Shown here piece after piece: positions 1-8,985 of a stretch of DNA of 64,000 nt. A model generated the notes under the pieces. It had not been told where the DNA came from. It did not search any database and was given only the letters and a program-made list of their open reading frames with translations. Position 1 is the stretch's first letter; each line of letters begins with the position of its first letter. The translations under genes were made by a program, and so were the position numbers. This DNA is from Chitinophagaceae bacterium (GTDB lineage: Bacteria; Bacteroidota; Bacteroidia; Chitinophagales; Chitinophagaceae): assembly GCA_947488765.1 (NCBI GenBank), contig CANLAE010000011.1, positions 24,941 through 88,940 on the forward strand. The letters are read 5' to 3'.

Positions 1-671
1 CAAAATAAAAGCATCACAAAAATTACAATAGGAATGCGCAACATGCTTACCACATCTTTTAGCATTACATTCAGAGAAACAAAAATATTTTCATTTTTTT
101 CACTGTAAACATCTTTTATAAAAATTACAAACAATGCACAAAGCAAACTTCCTAAACCCAGCACAATACCTGCTGCGCCTACATTATAATGTGTTGTAAG
201 CCACAGTCCGGCACCTCCGCCCAAACCCATTCCGCCTAAGTTTCCTGCTTGATACCAACCGCCTGCACTTCCTTTTTTGTTTTCTTCAATACGTTTTGCC
301 ATGATTCCACCAACAGGCAATACCACAAATGTTGCAGCTACTTGTGAAAGAAAAACTACACCGGTAATTAAAGTAATATTTTGAATTTTGAAAGGAATAA
401 AACACAATAGTATTAACGTTGATACACAAGCTGTAACACCAATCCAATACCATTTTTTTAAACTAAGTGTAAGGTCCGCCATAGGTCCCCAAAAAAACCG
501 CCAGATATTTGCAGAAAGTCCGAGCGATACAATGCCTGCAACTTCAGCTACTGAAAATCCTTTATTCGTTAATACAAAAGGCAGTGTTACTGTTATAAAC
601 CCAATGCTTATACCATAAGGCAACACGAGAAAAAAAATATAAAATGGTTTTGAAAATGATTGTTGATTCAT
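1..671 (-). CDS. MFS transporter, cut off by the window edge
   Basis: This is the N-terminal part (about 223 residues) of a major facilitator superfamily permease; the C-terminal half lies outside the window. The reading frame is open from the ATG at 671 to base 1. It shows about six hydrophobic membrane segments, a W-G-P-M-A-D sequence after the second segment that corresponds to the MFS loop 2-3 signature, and a glycine-rich stretch (GGMGLGGGAG) in the fourth to fifth segment region. The start follows the first ATG after an upstream AT-rich gap. The substrate cannot be told from this half. It is transcribed in the same direction as the Lrp-type regulator gene upstream at 754-1254, with about 80 bases between them, so co-transcription is possible. 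Confidence 0.8.
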   Translation of the reverse strand, partial: MNQQSFSKPFYIFFLVLPYGISIGFITVTLPFVLTNKGFSVAEVAGIVSLGLSANIWRFFWGPMADLTLSLKKWYWIGVTACVSTLILLCFIPFKIQNITLITGVVFLSQVAATFVVLPVGGIMAKRIEENKKGSAGGWYQAGNLGGMGLGGGAGLWLTTHYNVGAAGIVLGLGSLLCALFVIFIKDVYSEKNENIFVSLNVMLKDVVSMLRIPIVIFVMLLF

Positions 672-753
672 GTGCAGTAAATATTGGTGCTACAAGATAA
701 TATAAACAATTCATCCTCCATAAAAATTATAAAATTGTTTCAATCAATCATTA

Positions 754-1254
754 TTAATGCACCAATACATGTGTTTGTTTGATTACGCCCATTACAAATA
801 CACTTTGCACATTTCCGATATTTTCACTTTGACTTAATTTGTTTACATGAAAATCATAGTAAGTATCCATATTTTCTGCCACTACTTTCAGCATAAAATC
901 AAACTCACCCGAAATATTGTAGCACTCAATAATTTCAGGTAATGCATGAATCAATTTAATAAATTTTGTTCCTGCAGTTTTGCTGTGTTCTTTCAAAGAA
1001 ACATAACAAATTACCATCAGCCCTTTTTTTACTTTGCTATGGTCTACAAGTGCTGCATATTGTTTTATAACACCTGTATTTTCCAATCGCTTTATTCTTT
1101 CATGGACAGGCGTGGTGCTTAAATGAACTTTTTCAGCAATTTCTTTTACGGTGACCCTTGCATTTTGTTGCAATAAATTTAAAATTATCAAGTCTGTTTT
1201 ATCCAAAACAATATTGCTGTTAGTAGATTGTTCTGTTTTAAGTGCTTTTGGCAT
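754..1254 (-). CDS. Lrp/AsnC family transcriptional regulator
   Basis: A 166-residue protein with the two-domain plan of Lrp/AsnC regulators. An N-terminal winged helix-turn-helix spans about residues 20-75 (ILNLLQQNARVTVKEIAEKV is the start of it, with the recognition helix at STTPVHERIKRLE). A ligand-binding RAM/AsnC domain follows, with the typical PEIIECYNISGEFDFMLKV strand-turn-strand near residues 113-131. Length is normal for the family. These proteins bind DNA as dimers and octamers and usually respond to amino acids. The gene is divergent from the adenosylhomocysteinase gene at 1373, and the spacer carries a near-perfect Lrp-type palindrome, so autoregulation and control of the neighbour are likely (inference). 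The effector is unknown. Confidence 0.92.
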   Translation of the reverse strand: MPKALKTEQSTNSNIVLDKTDLIILNLLQQNARVTVKEIAEKVHLSTTPVHERIKRLENTGVIKQYAALVDHSKVKKGLMVICYVSLKEHSKTAGTKFIKLIHALPEIIECYNISGEFDFMLKVVAENMDTYYDFHVNKLSQSENIGNVQSVFVMGVIKQTHVLVH

Positions 1255-1289
1255 ACAGAAATAGTATTAAATGATTTTAAAAAGGTGCA

Positions 1290-1310
1290 ATTTAGAATTT
1301 TATTCTAAAT
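1290..1310. promoter_or_regulatory. Probable Lrp-type operator in the divergent spacer
   Basis: Positions 1290-1298 and 1302-1310 form a perfect 9-base inverted repeat around a TTT spacer. The 15-base core at 1293-1307 (TAGAATTTTATTCTA) matches 14 of 15 positions of the E. coli Lrp consensus YAGHAWATTWTDCTR. The right-half sequence TTTTATTCTA (1298-1307) recurs at 1329-1338, that is 31 bases or about three helical turns away, as expected for a site that binds an oligomer. It lies just upstream of the -7 element of the downstream gene. Confidence 0.65.
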
Positions 1311-1345
1311 TATTATTCAATCCTATTATTTTATTCTATTAAAAC

Positions 1346-1353
1346 TACATTTG
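1346..1353 (+). promoter_or_regulatory. Bacteroidota -7 promoter element for the ahcY-like gene
   Basis: TACATTTG matches the Bacteroidota -7 consensus TAnnTTTG and sits 19 bases upstream of the ATG at 1373. No clear -33 TTG is seen at the usual spacing; the region where it would lie is occupied by the second TTTTATTCTA half-site, which would fit activation or repression by the neighbouring regulator. Confidence 0.6.
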
Positions 1354-1372
1354 CATCTTAAAACAAATAAAA

Positions 1373-2698
1373 ATGTCAACATTATCATCAACAATTGATT
1401 TTTCATTACCCTACAAGGTTGCAGACATGAGTCTTGCAGATTGGGGAAGAAAAGAAATTCGTTTAGCAGAAGCTGAAATGCCGGGCTTAATGTCTATAAG
1501 ATCAGAGTATGGTCCTAGCCAACCATTAAAAGGCGCAAGAGTTGCAGGTTGTTTACACATGACAATTCAAACTGCAGTTTTAATTGAAACTCTAGTTGCA
1601 TTAGGTGCAGAAGTAAAGTGGAGTTCTTGCAATATCTTCTCTACGCAAGATCAAGCTGCTGCTGCAATTGCCGCTGCAGGTATTGGTGTATTTGCATGGA
1701 AAGGACAAACACAAGAAGAAGCTGATTGGTGTATTGAACAAACATTGTTCTTTGGTGCTGCCGACAGACCATTGAATATGATTTTAGATGATGGTGGTGA
1801 TTTAACCAATATGGTTTTTGATACTTACCCTGAATTGGTTGCCAACATCAAAGGTTTATCAGAAGAAACGACAACCGGCGTTCACCGTTTATATGAGCGT
1901 ATGGCAAAAGGAACTTTACCAATTCCTGCGATTAATGTAAATGATAGTGTTACAAAATCTAAGTTTGATAATAAATATGGTTGTAAAGAATCTTTGGTAG
2001 ATTCTATCCGTCGTGCTACAGATGTAATGATGGCCGGAAAGGTTGCTGTTGTTGGATCTTATGGTGATGTAGGTAAGGGTTCTGCAGCTTCATTAAAAGG
2101 TGCGGGTTGCCGTGTAATTGTTACTGAAATCGATCCAATTTGTGCTTTACAAGCTGCAATGGATGGTTTTGAAGTAAAGCCTATGGTTAAAGCAGTTCCT
2201 GAAGCTGACATCATTGTTACTGCATCAGGTTGTAGAGATTTAATTACTGAAAAACATTTCAGATTGATGAAGGACAAAGCGATTGTTTGTAACATTGGTC
2301 ACTTTGATATTGAAATTGATATGGCTTGGTTGAATACCAATTATGGTCATACAAAAGATACCATTAAACCACAGGTTGATTTATACAATATTGAAGGGAA
2401 AGATGTAATTGTATTGGCTGAAGGAAGATTGGTAAACTTAGGTTGTGCTACAGGGCATCCAAGTTTTGTAATGAGTAATTCATTTACAAACCAAACATTG
2501 GCACAATTGGAACTTTGGACAAATGCAGACAAATACGAAAATCAAGTGTATGTTTTACCAAAACATCTTGATGAAAAAGTAGCTCGTTTGCACCTTGAAA
2601 AAATTGGTGTTGAGTTGGATGAATTAACAACTGAACAAGCTGCATACCTTGGTATTCCTCAGTTTGGACCATTTAAATCTGATGCATACAGATATTAA
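1373..2698 (+). CDS. ahcY: Adenosylhomocysteinase
   Basis: S-adenosyl-L-homocysteine hydrolase, 441 residues, which reversibly splits S-adenosylhomocysteine into adenosine and homocysteine in the activated methyl cycle; cytoplasmic homotetramer with tightly bound NAD. The NAD-binding Rossmann motif GSYGDVGKG lies near residues 226-235, the catalytic Lys/Asp region [16 protein letters not shown] near 183-198, and the C-terminus ends in the family-typical YRY after a lysine that reaches into the NAD site of the next subunit. Length is usual for bacterial forms lacking the long insertion. It is monocistronic, with a terminator immediately downstream, and it is divergent from an Lrp-type regulator whose putative operator overlaps its promoter. 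Confidence 0.98.
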   Translation: MSTLSSTIDFSLPYKVADMSLADWGRKEIRLAEAEMPGLMSIRSEYGPSQPLKGARVAGCLHMTIQTAVLIETLVALGAEVKWSSCNIFSTQDQAAAAIAAAGIGVFAWKGQTQEEADWCIEQTLFFGAADRPLNMILDDGGDLTNMVFDTYPELVANIKGLSEETTTGVHRLYERMAKGTLPIPAINVNDSVTKSKFDNKYGCKESLVDSIRRATDVMMAGKVAVVGSYGDVGKGSAASLKGAGCRVIVTEIDPICALQAAMDGFEVKPMVKAVPEADIIVTASGCRDLITEKHFRLMKDKAIVCNIGHFDIEIDMAWLNTNYGHTKDTIKPQVDLYNIEGKDVIVLAEGRLVNLGCATGHPSFVMSNSFTNQTLAQLELWTNADKYENQVYVLPKHLDEKVARLHLEKIGVELDELTTEQAAYLGIPQFGPFKSDAYRY

Positions 2699-2720
2699 TA
2701 TATAGTTGATTTTTATCAGC

Positions 2721-2757
2721 AAAAACCCACTTCTTTTGAGGTGGGTTTTTCTTTTTA
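2721..2757 (+). terminator. Rho-independent terminator after ahcY
   Basis: Inverted repeat AAAAACCCACTTC (2721-2733) against GAGGTGGGTTTTT (2738-2750) with one wobble position and a short loop, followed by a T-rich tail. It lies 23 bases past the ahcY stop. Confidence 0.85.
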
Positions 2758-2975
2758 TATACAAAATATCAAAAACAAACATTGTGAAAATTTGAATAGA
2801 ATAATCAACAAATATTAATTCTTCAGTTTTTATATTTAAATAATAAAATTATTTCTCATACATAAATCTGAAATAAGTTTATTGGATACATTTCTATAAT
2901 TATTAACACCCAAAGAATAACTTAACCAATCAAGCTGAGTTATCAATTCTTACCTTTATTCAATAAAAAATTATA

Positions 2976-3803
2976 ATGAACATGATGAAGAATGTAATAG
3001 TTGGTGTTGCAATTGTTTTTGTATTAAATGCGTGTAACAATGGCAAAACAAATACTGAATCCAAAGATTCCTCAATAGTAGCTACTTCAACAAAACCCAT
3101 ACCTGGAACTCCCATAAAATATGACAGTTCAAAACGGTATATTTTTCTTACTTGGGATGATTCTCCTCAACCACCGGGCACTACTAATTGCAGAAAAATA
3201 TTTCATGAAGAAGGTGTAAAATCAACATTCTTCGCAGTTGGTTTTAATCAGGTTGGACCTTTCAAAAAAAGATTGATTGATTCAATCAGAAACGGATATC
3301 CCGAAGTTTTATTAGCCAATCATAGTTTTTCACATGGCTTCAATGATAAGTATAGTAAGTTCTACAGCTCACCTGATAGTGCCTATCAGGATTTTATGAG
3401 AAATGAAAGAGACTTAAAAGTTGGTGTAAAAATCATTCGCCTTCCAGGCAATAATACCTGGGCTTCTAATGGCAATATTCATGGGCAAAAAGCCGATAAC
3501 CCTTTAATCAAAAAATTAGATGCCAATGGCTATAAATTAGTTGGTTGGGATATGGAATGGGGGCAGCAAAGTAAAATGAAAGCTCCGAGAGAAAGTGTTG
3601 ATGAAATGATTCGCAACCTCAATCAAAAATTAGATGATGGCAGCACCAATGAACAAAATATGATTGTAATTCTATCACACGACAGACTTTTCGAAAAGCA
3701 ACAATATGCTGATTCATTAAGAAAATTCATTCGTACATTAAAGCAGGACAATCGCAATGTATTTGAAACAATTGATCACTATCCTACCGTTCAAGGCAAA
3801 TAA
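2976..3803 (+). CDS. Polysaccharide deacetylase family lipoprotein (NodB homology)
   Basis: A 275-residue exported protein. The N-terminus is a lipoprotein signal peptide ending in the lipobox LNAC (Cys 20), so it should be anchored in a membrane facing the periplasm or cell surface. The NodB-homology (carbohydrate esterase 4) fold begins near residue 55: FLTWDDSP supplies the catalytic and metal-binding aspartates (motif 1), NHSFSHG near residue 115 supplies the HxxxH metal ligands (motif 2), and the KIIRLPGNN stretch is a variant of motif 3. Members remove N- or O-acetyl groups from chitin, peptidoglycan or other glycans; the substrate here is not known. It stands alone between two terminators. 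Confidence 0.85.
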   Translation: MNMMKNVIVGVAIVFVLNACNNGKTNTESKDSSIVATSTKPIPGTPIKYDSSKRYIFLTWDDSPQPPGTTNCRKIFHEEGVKSTFFAVGFNQVGPFKKRLIDSIRNGYPEVLLANHSFSHGFNDKYSKFYSSPDSAYQDFMRNERDLKVGVKIIRLPGNNTWASNGNIHGQKADNPLIKKLDANGYKLVGWDMEWGQQSKMKAPRESVDEMIRNLNQKLDDGSTNEQNMIVILSHDRLFEKQQYADSLRKFIRTLKQDNRNVFETIDHYPTVQGK

Positions 3804-3818
3804 GACAGAAAAAAATAT

Positions 3819-3857
3819 AAAAATCCCTTTTGTGAAAATTACAAAAGGGATTTTTAT
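3819..3857 (+). terminator. Rho-independent terminator after the deacetylase gene
   Basis: A perfect 15-base inverted repeat (3819-3833 with 3841-3855) around a 7-base loop, with A-rich and T-rich flanks so that it could work in both directions. It lies just past the stop at 3803. Confidence 0.9.
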
Positions 3858-3996
3858 TTTATACTGATTATATAAAAAAGAATGCTAAAAAAAAGAGTAA
3901 ATGCTAGAAAGGATAATTAATTTTAGGAATTGAGGAAATAGTAATTTATTACCTACCGTTACCTTTATGAAATATCCATACCAATTTTAAAAAATA

Positions 3997-5013
3997 ATGA
4001 TGATTGATTTTAGAAGCGATACCGTTACAAAGCCTTCACAAGAAATGATTCAGGCAATGATGGCAGCACCTGTGGGCGATGATGTATTTGGCGAAGACCC
4101 TACCATCAACTTACTGGAAAAAACAGCAGCTGATATGTTTGGAATGGAAGCAGGTGTTTTTTGTCCGAGTGGAACAATGACCAATCAAATTGCCATTAAA
4201 GTACACACACAAGCCGGTGATGAAGTTATTTGCGATAAAATGAGTCATGTGTATTTATATGAGGGCGGTGGCATTGCATTCACCAGCGGTTGTAGTGTAA
4301 GATTGATTGATGGCGACAGAGGAAGAATTACTGCAGCACAAGTAATTCAAAGTATCAATCCAGAAGATGTGCACAAACCGATAAGTACACTCGTAAGTGT
4401 TGAAAATACAGCTAATCGTGGTGGAGGTGCTTGTTATAATTTTAATGAACTTGAAAAAATAAAAACAGTTTGTACAGAAAATAATTTGAAATTTCATTTA
4501 GACGGCGCAAGAATTTGGAATGCTTTAATTGCAAATAATGAAACACCAAAACAATACGGTGCTTTATTTAACAGCATTTCAATTTGTTTAAGCAAAGGTC
4601 TTGGAACCCCAGTGGGCAGTGTGTTATTGGGTGATAAGGATTTTATTAAAAAAGCAAGAAGATGGAGAAAAGTATTTGGCGGCGGCATGCGACAAGCCGG
4701 ATTTATTGCAGCTGCCGGTTTATATGCTCTGGAAAATAATATCAACCGATTGGCACAAGATCATGAACATGCACAAATTATTGCAGCGGTATTAAAAGAA
4801 AAAGATTTTGTTGGAGAAATTTTACCTGTAGAAACCAACATCATCATTTTTGAAATTAAAGGCAGATTATCTGCAAATGATTTTGTAGAAAAAATGAAAG
4901 CAAATAATATTTGGATGTTTGCTGTTTCAGCAACACAGGTAAGAATGGTTTTACATTTAGATATCACTCCTTCAATGGTAGCTGAAACAATAGATGCATT
5001 TAACCGCTTATAA
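3997..5013 (+). CDS. ltaE: Low-specificity L-threonine aldolase
   Basis: A 338-residue PLP-dependent fold-type I enzyme that cleaves L-threonine or L-allo-threonine to glycine and acetaldehyde in the cytoplasm. The N-terminus [13 protein letters not shown] is typical of the family, [10 protein letters not shown] near residues 168-177 contains the Asp that contacts the PLP pyridine nitrogen, and [10 protein letters not shown] near residues 199-208 contains the Schiff-base lysine. The ORF opens with two adjacent ATG codons (3997 and 4000); the second would give the more usual N-terminus. The pgi gene follows after 44 bases on the same strand, so the two may share a transcript. Confidence 0.95.
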   Translation: MMIDFRSDTVTKPSQEMIQAMMAAPVGDDVFGEDPTINLLEKTAADMFGMEAGVFCPSGTMTNQIAIKVHTQAGDEVICDKMSHVYLYEGGGIAFTSGCSVRLIDGDRGRITAAQVIQSINPEDVHKPISTLVSVENTANRGGGACYNFNELEKIKTVCTENNLKFHLDGARIWNALIANNETPKQYGALFNSISICLSKGLGTPVGSVLLGDKDFIKKARRWRKVFGGGMRQAGFIAAAGLYALENNINRLAQDHEHAQIIAAVLKEKDFVGEILPVETNIIIFEIKGRLSANDFVEKMKANNIWMFAVSATQVRMVLHLDITPSMVAETIDAFNRL

Positions 5014-5057
5014 AAATAATTGTACTTTTCAGCTCCAATAAATAATATTCAGAAACT

Positions 5058-6719
5058 ATGATTCCGAAAATAAATCCTACTCATACCGCAGCATGGGCTT
5101 CATTACAACAACATTTCAACGAGGAAATGAAAAACTGTAAAATGAAGGAATTATTTGCAAATGATCATGACCGCTTCAAGCAATTTTCTTTGTGCATAGA
5201 CAATATTATTTTTGATTACTCTAAAAATATTATTAACAACAGAACTGTTCAGCTTTTACTACAATTAGCAGAAGACTGTAAACTGCAAGATGCAATAGCA
5301 GCAATGTTTTCGGGGGAAGCTATTAATGAAACAGAACAAAGAAGTGTTTTGCATACAGCCTTGAGAAATTTTTCTGGTGCACCGGTTTTTATAGATGGTA
5401 CTGATGTAATGCCGCAAATAAAAAAGGTGTTACAACGAATGAAAGATTTTTGTACCAATATTCACAACGGAACGTTGAAAGGTTACACCGATAAAAAAAT
5501 AAAATACATTGTAAACATAGGAATTGGTGGCAGCGATTTAGGTCCAGTAATGGTTACAGAAGCTTTAAAACCTTACTGGGTAAAGGGTATTGAAACTTTT
5601 TTTGTAAGCAATGTTGATGCATCTCATATTGCAGAAATATTAAAAAAGATAAATCCCGAAGAAACCTTATTTATTGTTGCATCCAAAACTTTTACAACAC
5701 AAGAAACCATGACAAATGCACTAACTGCAAGGTCTTGGTTTTTAGAGTTTTCAAAAGAGGAAAAACATATTGCCAAACATTTTGTAGCACTCAGCACCAA
5801 TGAAAAAGCGGTTGTTACATTTGGAATTGACAAAGAAAATATGTTTGAGTTTTGGGATTGGGTTGGCGGCAGATATAGTTTATGGAGTGCCATTGGATTA
5901 TCAATTGCGTTGACGATTGGCTATAATAATTTTGAGCAATTACTACAAGGCGCTTTCATTGCTGATGAACATTTTAAGAATGAAAAATTCAATACCAATA
6001 TTCCGGTAATCATGGCTTTAATTGGAATATGGTACACCAATTTTTTTGGTACTCAAAGTGAAGCGATACTTCCTTACGATCAATATTTACATCGCTTTGC
6101 AGCTTATTTTCAACAAGGAAATATGGAAAGCAATGGTAAAACAATTGATAGGTTAGGCAATACAATTGATTATCCTACAGGACCTGTAATTTGGGGCGAA
6201 CCGGGTACAAATGGGCAACATGCTTTTTATCAATTGATACATCAAGGATCACCTTTAATTCCATGTGACTTCATTGCTCCTGCTATTAGCCACAACCCTA
6301 TTGGAGACCATCACACCAAACTATTGAGCAATTTTTTTGCGCAAACAGAAGCATTGATGAATGGCAAAACAGCAACAGAAGTAAGAACAGAATTAGAGCA
6401 ATCAGGAAAGTCTGAATTAGAAATAGACAAATTAATTCCTTTCAAAGTTTTTGAAGGCAATAAACCAACCAATTCATTCATTATTAAACAAATCAATCCA
6501 ACAACACTTGGTACAATGATTGCGTTATATGAACATAAAATTTTTGCTCAGGGAATTATTTGGAATATTTTCAGTTTTGATCAATGGGGTGTTGAATTAG
6601 GGAAACAATTAGCCAATAAAATTTTACCCGAATTGCAATCAGATGAATTAATAAATTCTCATGATGCTTCTACCAATGGATTGATTAATTGTTATAAATA
6701 TTTCAGAAAAAATAAATAG
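5058..6719 (+). CDS. pgi: Glucose-6-phosphate isomerase
   Basis: A 553-residue cytoplasmic enzyme that interconverts glucose 6-phosphate and fructose 6-phosphate in glycolysis and gluconeogenesis. Two SIS-type sugar-phosphate domains are visible: [11 protein letters not shown] near residues 154-164 binds the phosphate, [11 protein letters not shown] near 272-282 is the first PROSITE-type signature, and [18 protein letters not shown] near 379-396 holds the catalytic-site histidine region. Length fits the long (about 550 residue) proteobacterial and eukaryotic-type PGI rather than the short Gram-positive type. It lies between the threonine aldolase and an acetyltransferase gene on the same strand with short gaps. 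Confidence 0.97.
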   Translation: MIPKINPTHTAAWASLQQHFNEEMKNCKMKELFANDHDRFKQFSLCIDNIIFDYSKNIINNRTVQLLLQLAEDCKLQDAIAAMFSGEAINETEQRSVLHTALRNFSGAPVFIDGTDVMPQIKKVLQRMKDFCTNIHNGTLKGYTDKKIKYIVNIGIGGSDLGPVMVTEALKPYWVKGIETFFVSNVDASHIAEILKKINPEETLFIVASKTFTTQETMTNALTARSWFLEFSKEEKHIAKHFVALSTNEKAVVTFGIDKENMFEFWDWVGGRYSLWSAIGLSIALTIGYNNFEQLLQGAFIADEHFKNEKFNTNIPVIMALIGIWYTNFFGTQSEAILPYDQYLHRFAAYFQQGNMESNGKTIDRLGNTIDYPTGPVIWGEPGTNGQHAFYQLIHQGSPLIPCDFIAPAISHNPIGDHHTKLLSNFFAQTEALMNGKTATEVRTELEQSGKSELEIDKLIPFKVFEGNKPTNSFIIKQINPTTLGTMIALYEHKIFAQGIIWNIFSFDQWGVELGKQLANKILPELQSDELINSHDASTNGLINCYKYFRKNK

Positions 6720-6744
6720 TTTCAAAACAAACAATTCAACAACC

Positions 6745-7248
6745 TTGAGTACGTTAGAAGGAATAACAATCAGGAAAATTGAGCCCTCGGATAATCAAAC
6801 CATCGCAACTATTATTCGTGCTGCATTAAAAGAATTTGGGGCTGATAAAGCCGGCACAGTTTACTATGATGAAAGTACCGACCATTTATTTGAATTGTTT
6901 GAGCAAGAAAAAATGAGCTTTTATTATGTTGTTGTTCACCATGATCAAATATTAGGCGGTGCCGGAATTTTTCCAACGGAAGGATTACCAAAAGGTATTT
7001 GCGAATTGGTAAAAATGTATCTCTCAAAAAATGTAAGGGGATTAGGATTGGGTAAAATGATGATTGAAAAATGTATGGAAACTGCTGTTGAATTGGGATA
7101 CACAAAAATGTATCTTGAAACATTACCAGAATTAAAAAATGCAGTTCATTTATACGAAAAAGTAGGTTTTGAAAGATTAAAAAATCCATTGGGAAACTCC
7201 GGTCATACTGGTTGTGATATTTGGATGTTAAGAGACATTGCAGATTGA
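6745..7248 (+). CDS. GNAT family N-acetyltransferase
   Basis: A 167-residue acyltransferase of the GNAT superfamily. The acetyl-CoA pyrophosphate loop is KNVRGLGLGKMMIEKCME (near residues 94-111), preceded by the beta-4 strand ICELVKMYLS and followed by YTKMYLETLPELKNAVHLYEK, whose tyrosine is the usual general acid. The start used is TTG at 6745; the next in-frame ATG would remove the first third of the fold, so a non-ATG start is likely. The substrate is unknown. It lies 25 bases after pgi and 12 bases before the arylsulfotransferase-like gene, suggesting a shared transcript. Confidence 0.88.
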   Translation: MSTLEGITIRKIEPSDNQTIATIIRAALKEFGADKAGTVYYDESTDHLFELFEQEKMSFYYVVVHHDQILGGAGIFPTEGLPKGICELVKMYLSKNVRGLGLGKMMIEKCMETAVELGYTKMYLETLPELKNAVHLYEKVGFERLKNPLGNSGHTGCDIWMLRDIAD

Positions 7249-7260
7249 TAATTATAAATT

Positions 7261-8985
7261 ATGCAACAAATAAAATATTGCTTCATTCTCACAATAGCCT
7301 TAATTTCATTGAGTATGAAGTCTGCTGCAAGAATTTTTCCTTCGGAAGGAATCAGATTGAACTACACACAAATCATGTTTGAATACAATCCGGTATTTGG
7401 CGCAACTGAATACAGAATTCACATTTTTCCTCAAACTAAATTTGGAGGCAACGACACTAAAAGAGAAATCATTATTCGCAACTATTCTCTTGCAATTATT
7501 GTAGATAATGTTCTTGAATTTGGAGAGAATTATAAATGGTATTACGAAGCCTATCAAAACAATTGTAAATTAAAAACTTCTCACGAATTTTTCTTCGGCA
7601 TTAACACTTGCCCTTTTGTTGATTCAAATCGTTATAAATTTTCTGTAACACAATACGATTCAATTGCTCTCACCAATAATATTTTATTCTTAGATCAGTT
7701 AGGTATTGCAGTAAATAGAAAAGGAAAACCAATTTGGTTTTTACCAAACGAAAGAAAATCAACGTATCGCAATATTGAAATGAGTAGCAATGGAACCATC
7801 ACTTTATTACAAGACAACGATTGCATTGCAAAAGATTTACTCGGAAATGTAATTTGGCTGGCGCCCAATGATGGCAAGGTTTCCGGAGATAGTGCTGAAT
7901 ATTATCACCATGATTTTGCAAAGTTGAAAGATGGTACTTTTTTTACAAGTAGTTATATTTTCGATAAAACATCGAATCCATTCAATCCAAAAGCATTTAT
8001 AAAAATTCGTTACAACACATTGATTCAATATGATGTCAATAAAAAAGTTTTATGGAGTTGGAATGAAAAAAAATTCATAGACACCAAAACAATGTTTGCT
8101 GGAATTTTAAAAGACCAAACAGAAAGTGCCGGAACACATTTGAATAGTTTTTTTGTGGATGAAAAAAATAATTGCATCTTGACTAGCTACAGAAACAATT
8201 CAAGAATTGCAATGATTGATAAAAAAACAGGTTTATTCAAATATCAATTTACAGGTAAAAAAGATACATTATTGCCCGAAAGTGTTGTTGCGGTTGACTT
8301 TTCCAAACAACACCATGCCACCATTCTTAAAGATGGGAACATACTATTTTACAACAACAATGTTGATTTTATCAATACAAACGGCAATGCAGTATTTCCG
8401 CATATTGTAATCATAAATCCGCCCACAAAAGTTAAAAAAGCGGAGATTGTTTGGGACTATGAGTGCAGCACAAATGCATTTCCAAAAGGAGTAAATGGTA
8501 AAGAAGGATTTGCAAAAGAATTACCCAATGGAAATATTTTAATAAGTATGGGCGGGGCTAATAGAAGCTTTGAAGTAACCAGAAATAAAAAAATAGTTTG
8601 GGAATGTTTTTTCGAAAAAATGGATGCTACAACCAACACTTGGCAACCTGTAAATAATTACAGAACAAATTTTACAAGTTCCTTGTATCCTCAATATTAT
8701 ACAGTAGATATGGGCGTTGTAACAGATTCAATTTCATTAAAGAACCATGTTATCACAATCAATAATGAAGGAACCGAAGATGACATTTATCAGATAAATA
8801 TTTTTGATGCTGATCAAAAAACAATATTAATGTCTTCCAATATTTCTGTTAAAAACAGATCTGCTAAGTCAGTAAAAATTCAACTGAATAAAAAAATAAA
8901 AAATCTGCAATCTATTTATTTAGAAATATTTCCGCTCAACAATAAAGAATATGCTTACAATTCAAAACTCATTGCATTGAATTAA
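7261..8985 (+). CDS. Arylsulfotransferase (ASST)-like secreted protein
   Basis: A 574-residue exported protein with an N-terminal signal peptide (hydrophobic residues 5-22). The body resembles the arylsulfotransferase family, a six-bladed propeller: repeated strands of the form IxWLAPNDG, and two family-typical His-containing motifs, YYHHDFAKLKDGTFF near residues 213-227 and QHHATILKDGNILFYNNN near 350-367, the second corresponding to the region of the catalytic histidine that takes the sulfuryl group. A C-terminal domain of about 90 residues follows the propeller. ASST enzymes transfer sulfate between phenolic compounds in the periplasm. Whether this one has that activity is inferred. Its stop overlaps the stop of the convergent cytochrome gene. 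Confidence 0.75.
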   Translation: MQQIKYCFILTIALISLSMKSAARIFPSEGIRLNYTQIMFEYNPVFGATEYRIHIFPQTKFGGNDTKREIIIRNYSLAIIVDNVLEFGENYKWYYEAYQNNCKLKTSHEFFFGINTCPFVDSNRYKFSVTQYDSIALTNNILFLDQLGIAVNRKGKPIWFLPNERKSTYRNIEMSSNGTITLLQDNDCIAKDLLGNVIWLAPNDGKVSGDSAEYYHHDFAKLKDGTFFTSSYIFDKTSNPFNPKAFIKIRYNTLIQYDVNKKVLWSWNEKKFIDTKTMFAGILKDQTESAGTHLNSFFVDEKNNCILTSYRNNSRIAMIDKKTGLFKYQFTGKKDTLLPESVVAVDFSKQHHATILKDGNILFYNNNVDFINTNGNAVFPHIVIINPPTKVKKAEIVWDYECSTNAFPKGVNGKEGFAKELPNGNILISMGGANRSFEVTRNKKIVWECFFEKMDATTNTWQPVNNYRTNFTSSLYPQYYTVDMGVVTDSISLKNHVITINNEGTEDDIYQINIFDADQKTILMSSNISVKNRSAKSVKIQLNKKIKNLQSIYLEIFPLNNKEYAYNSKLIALN

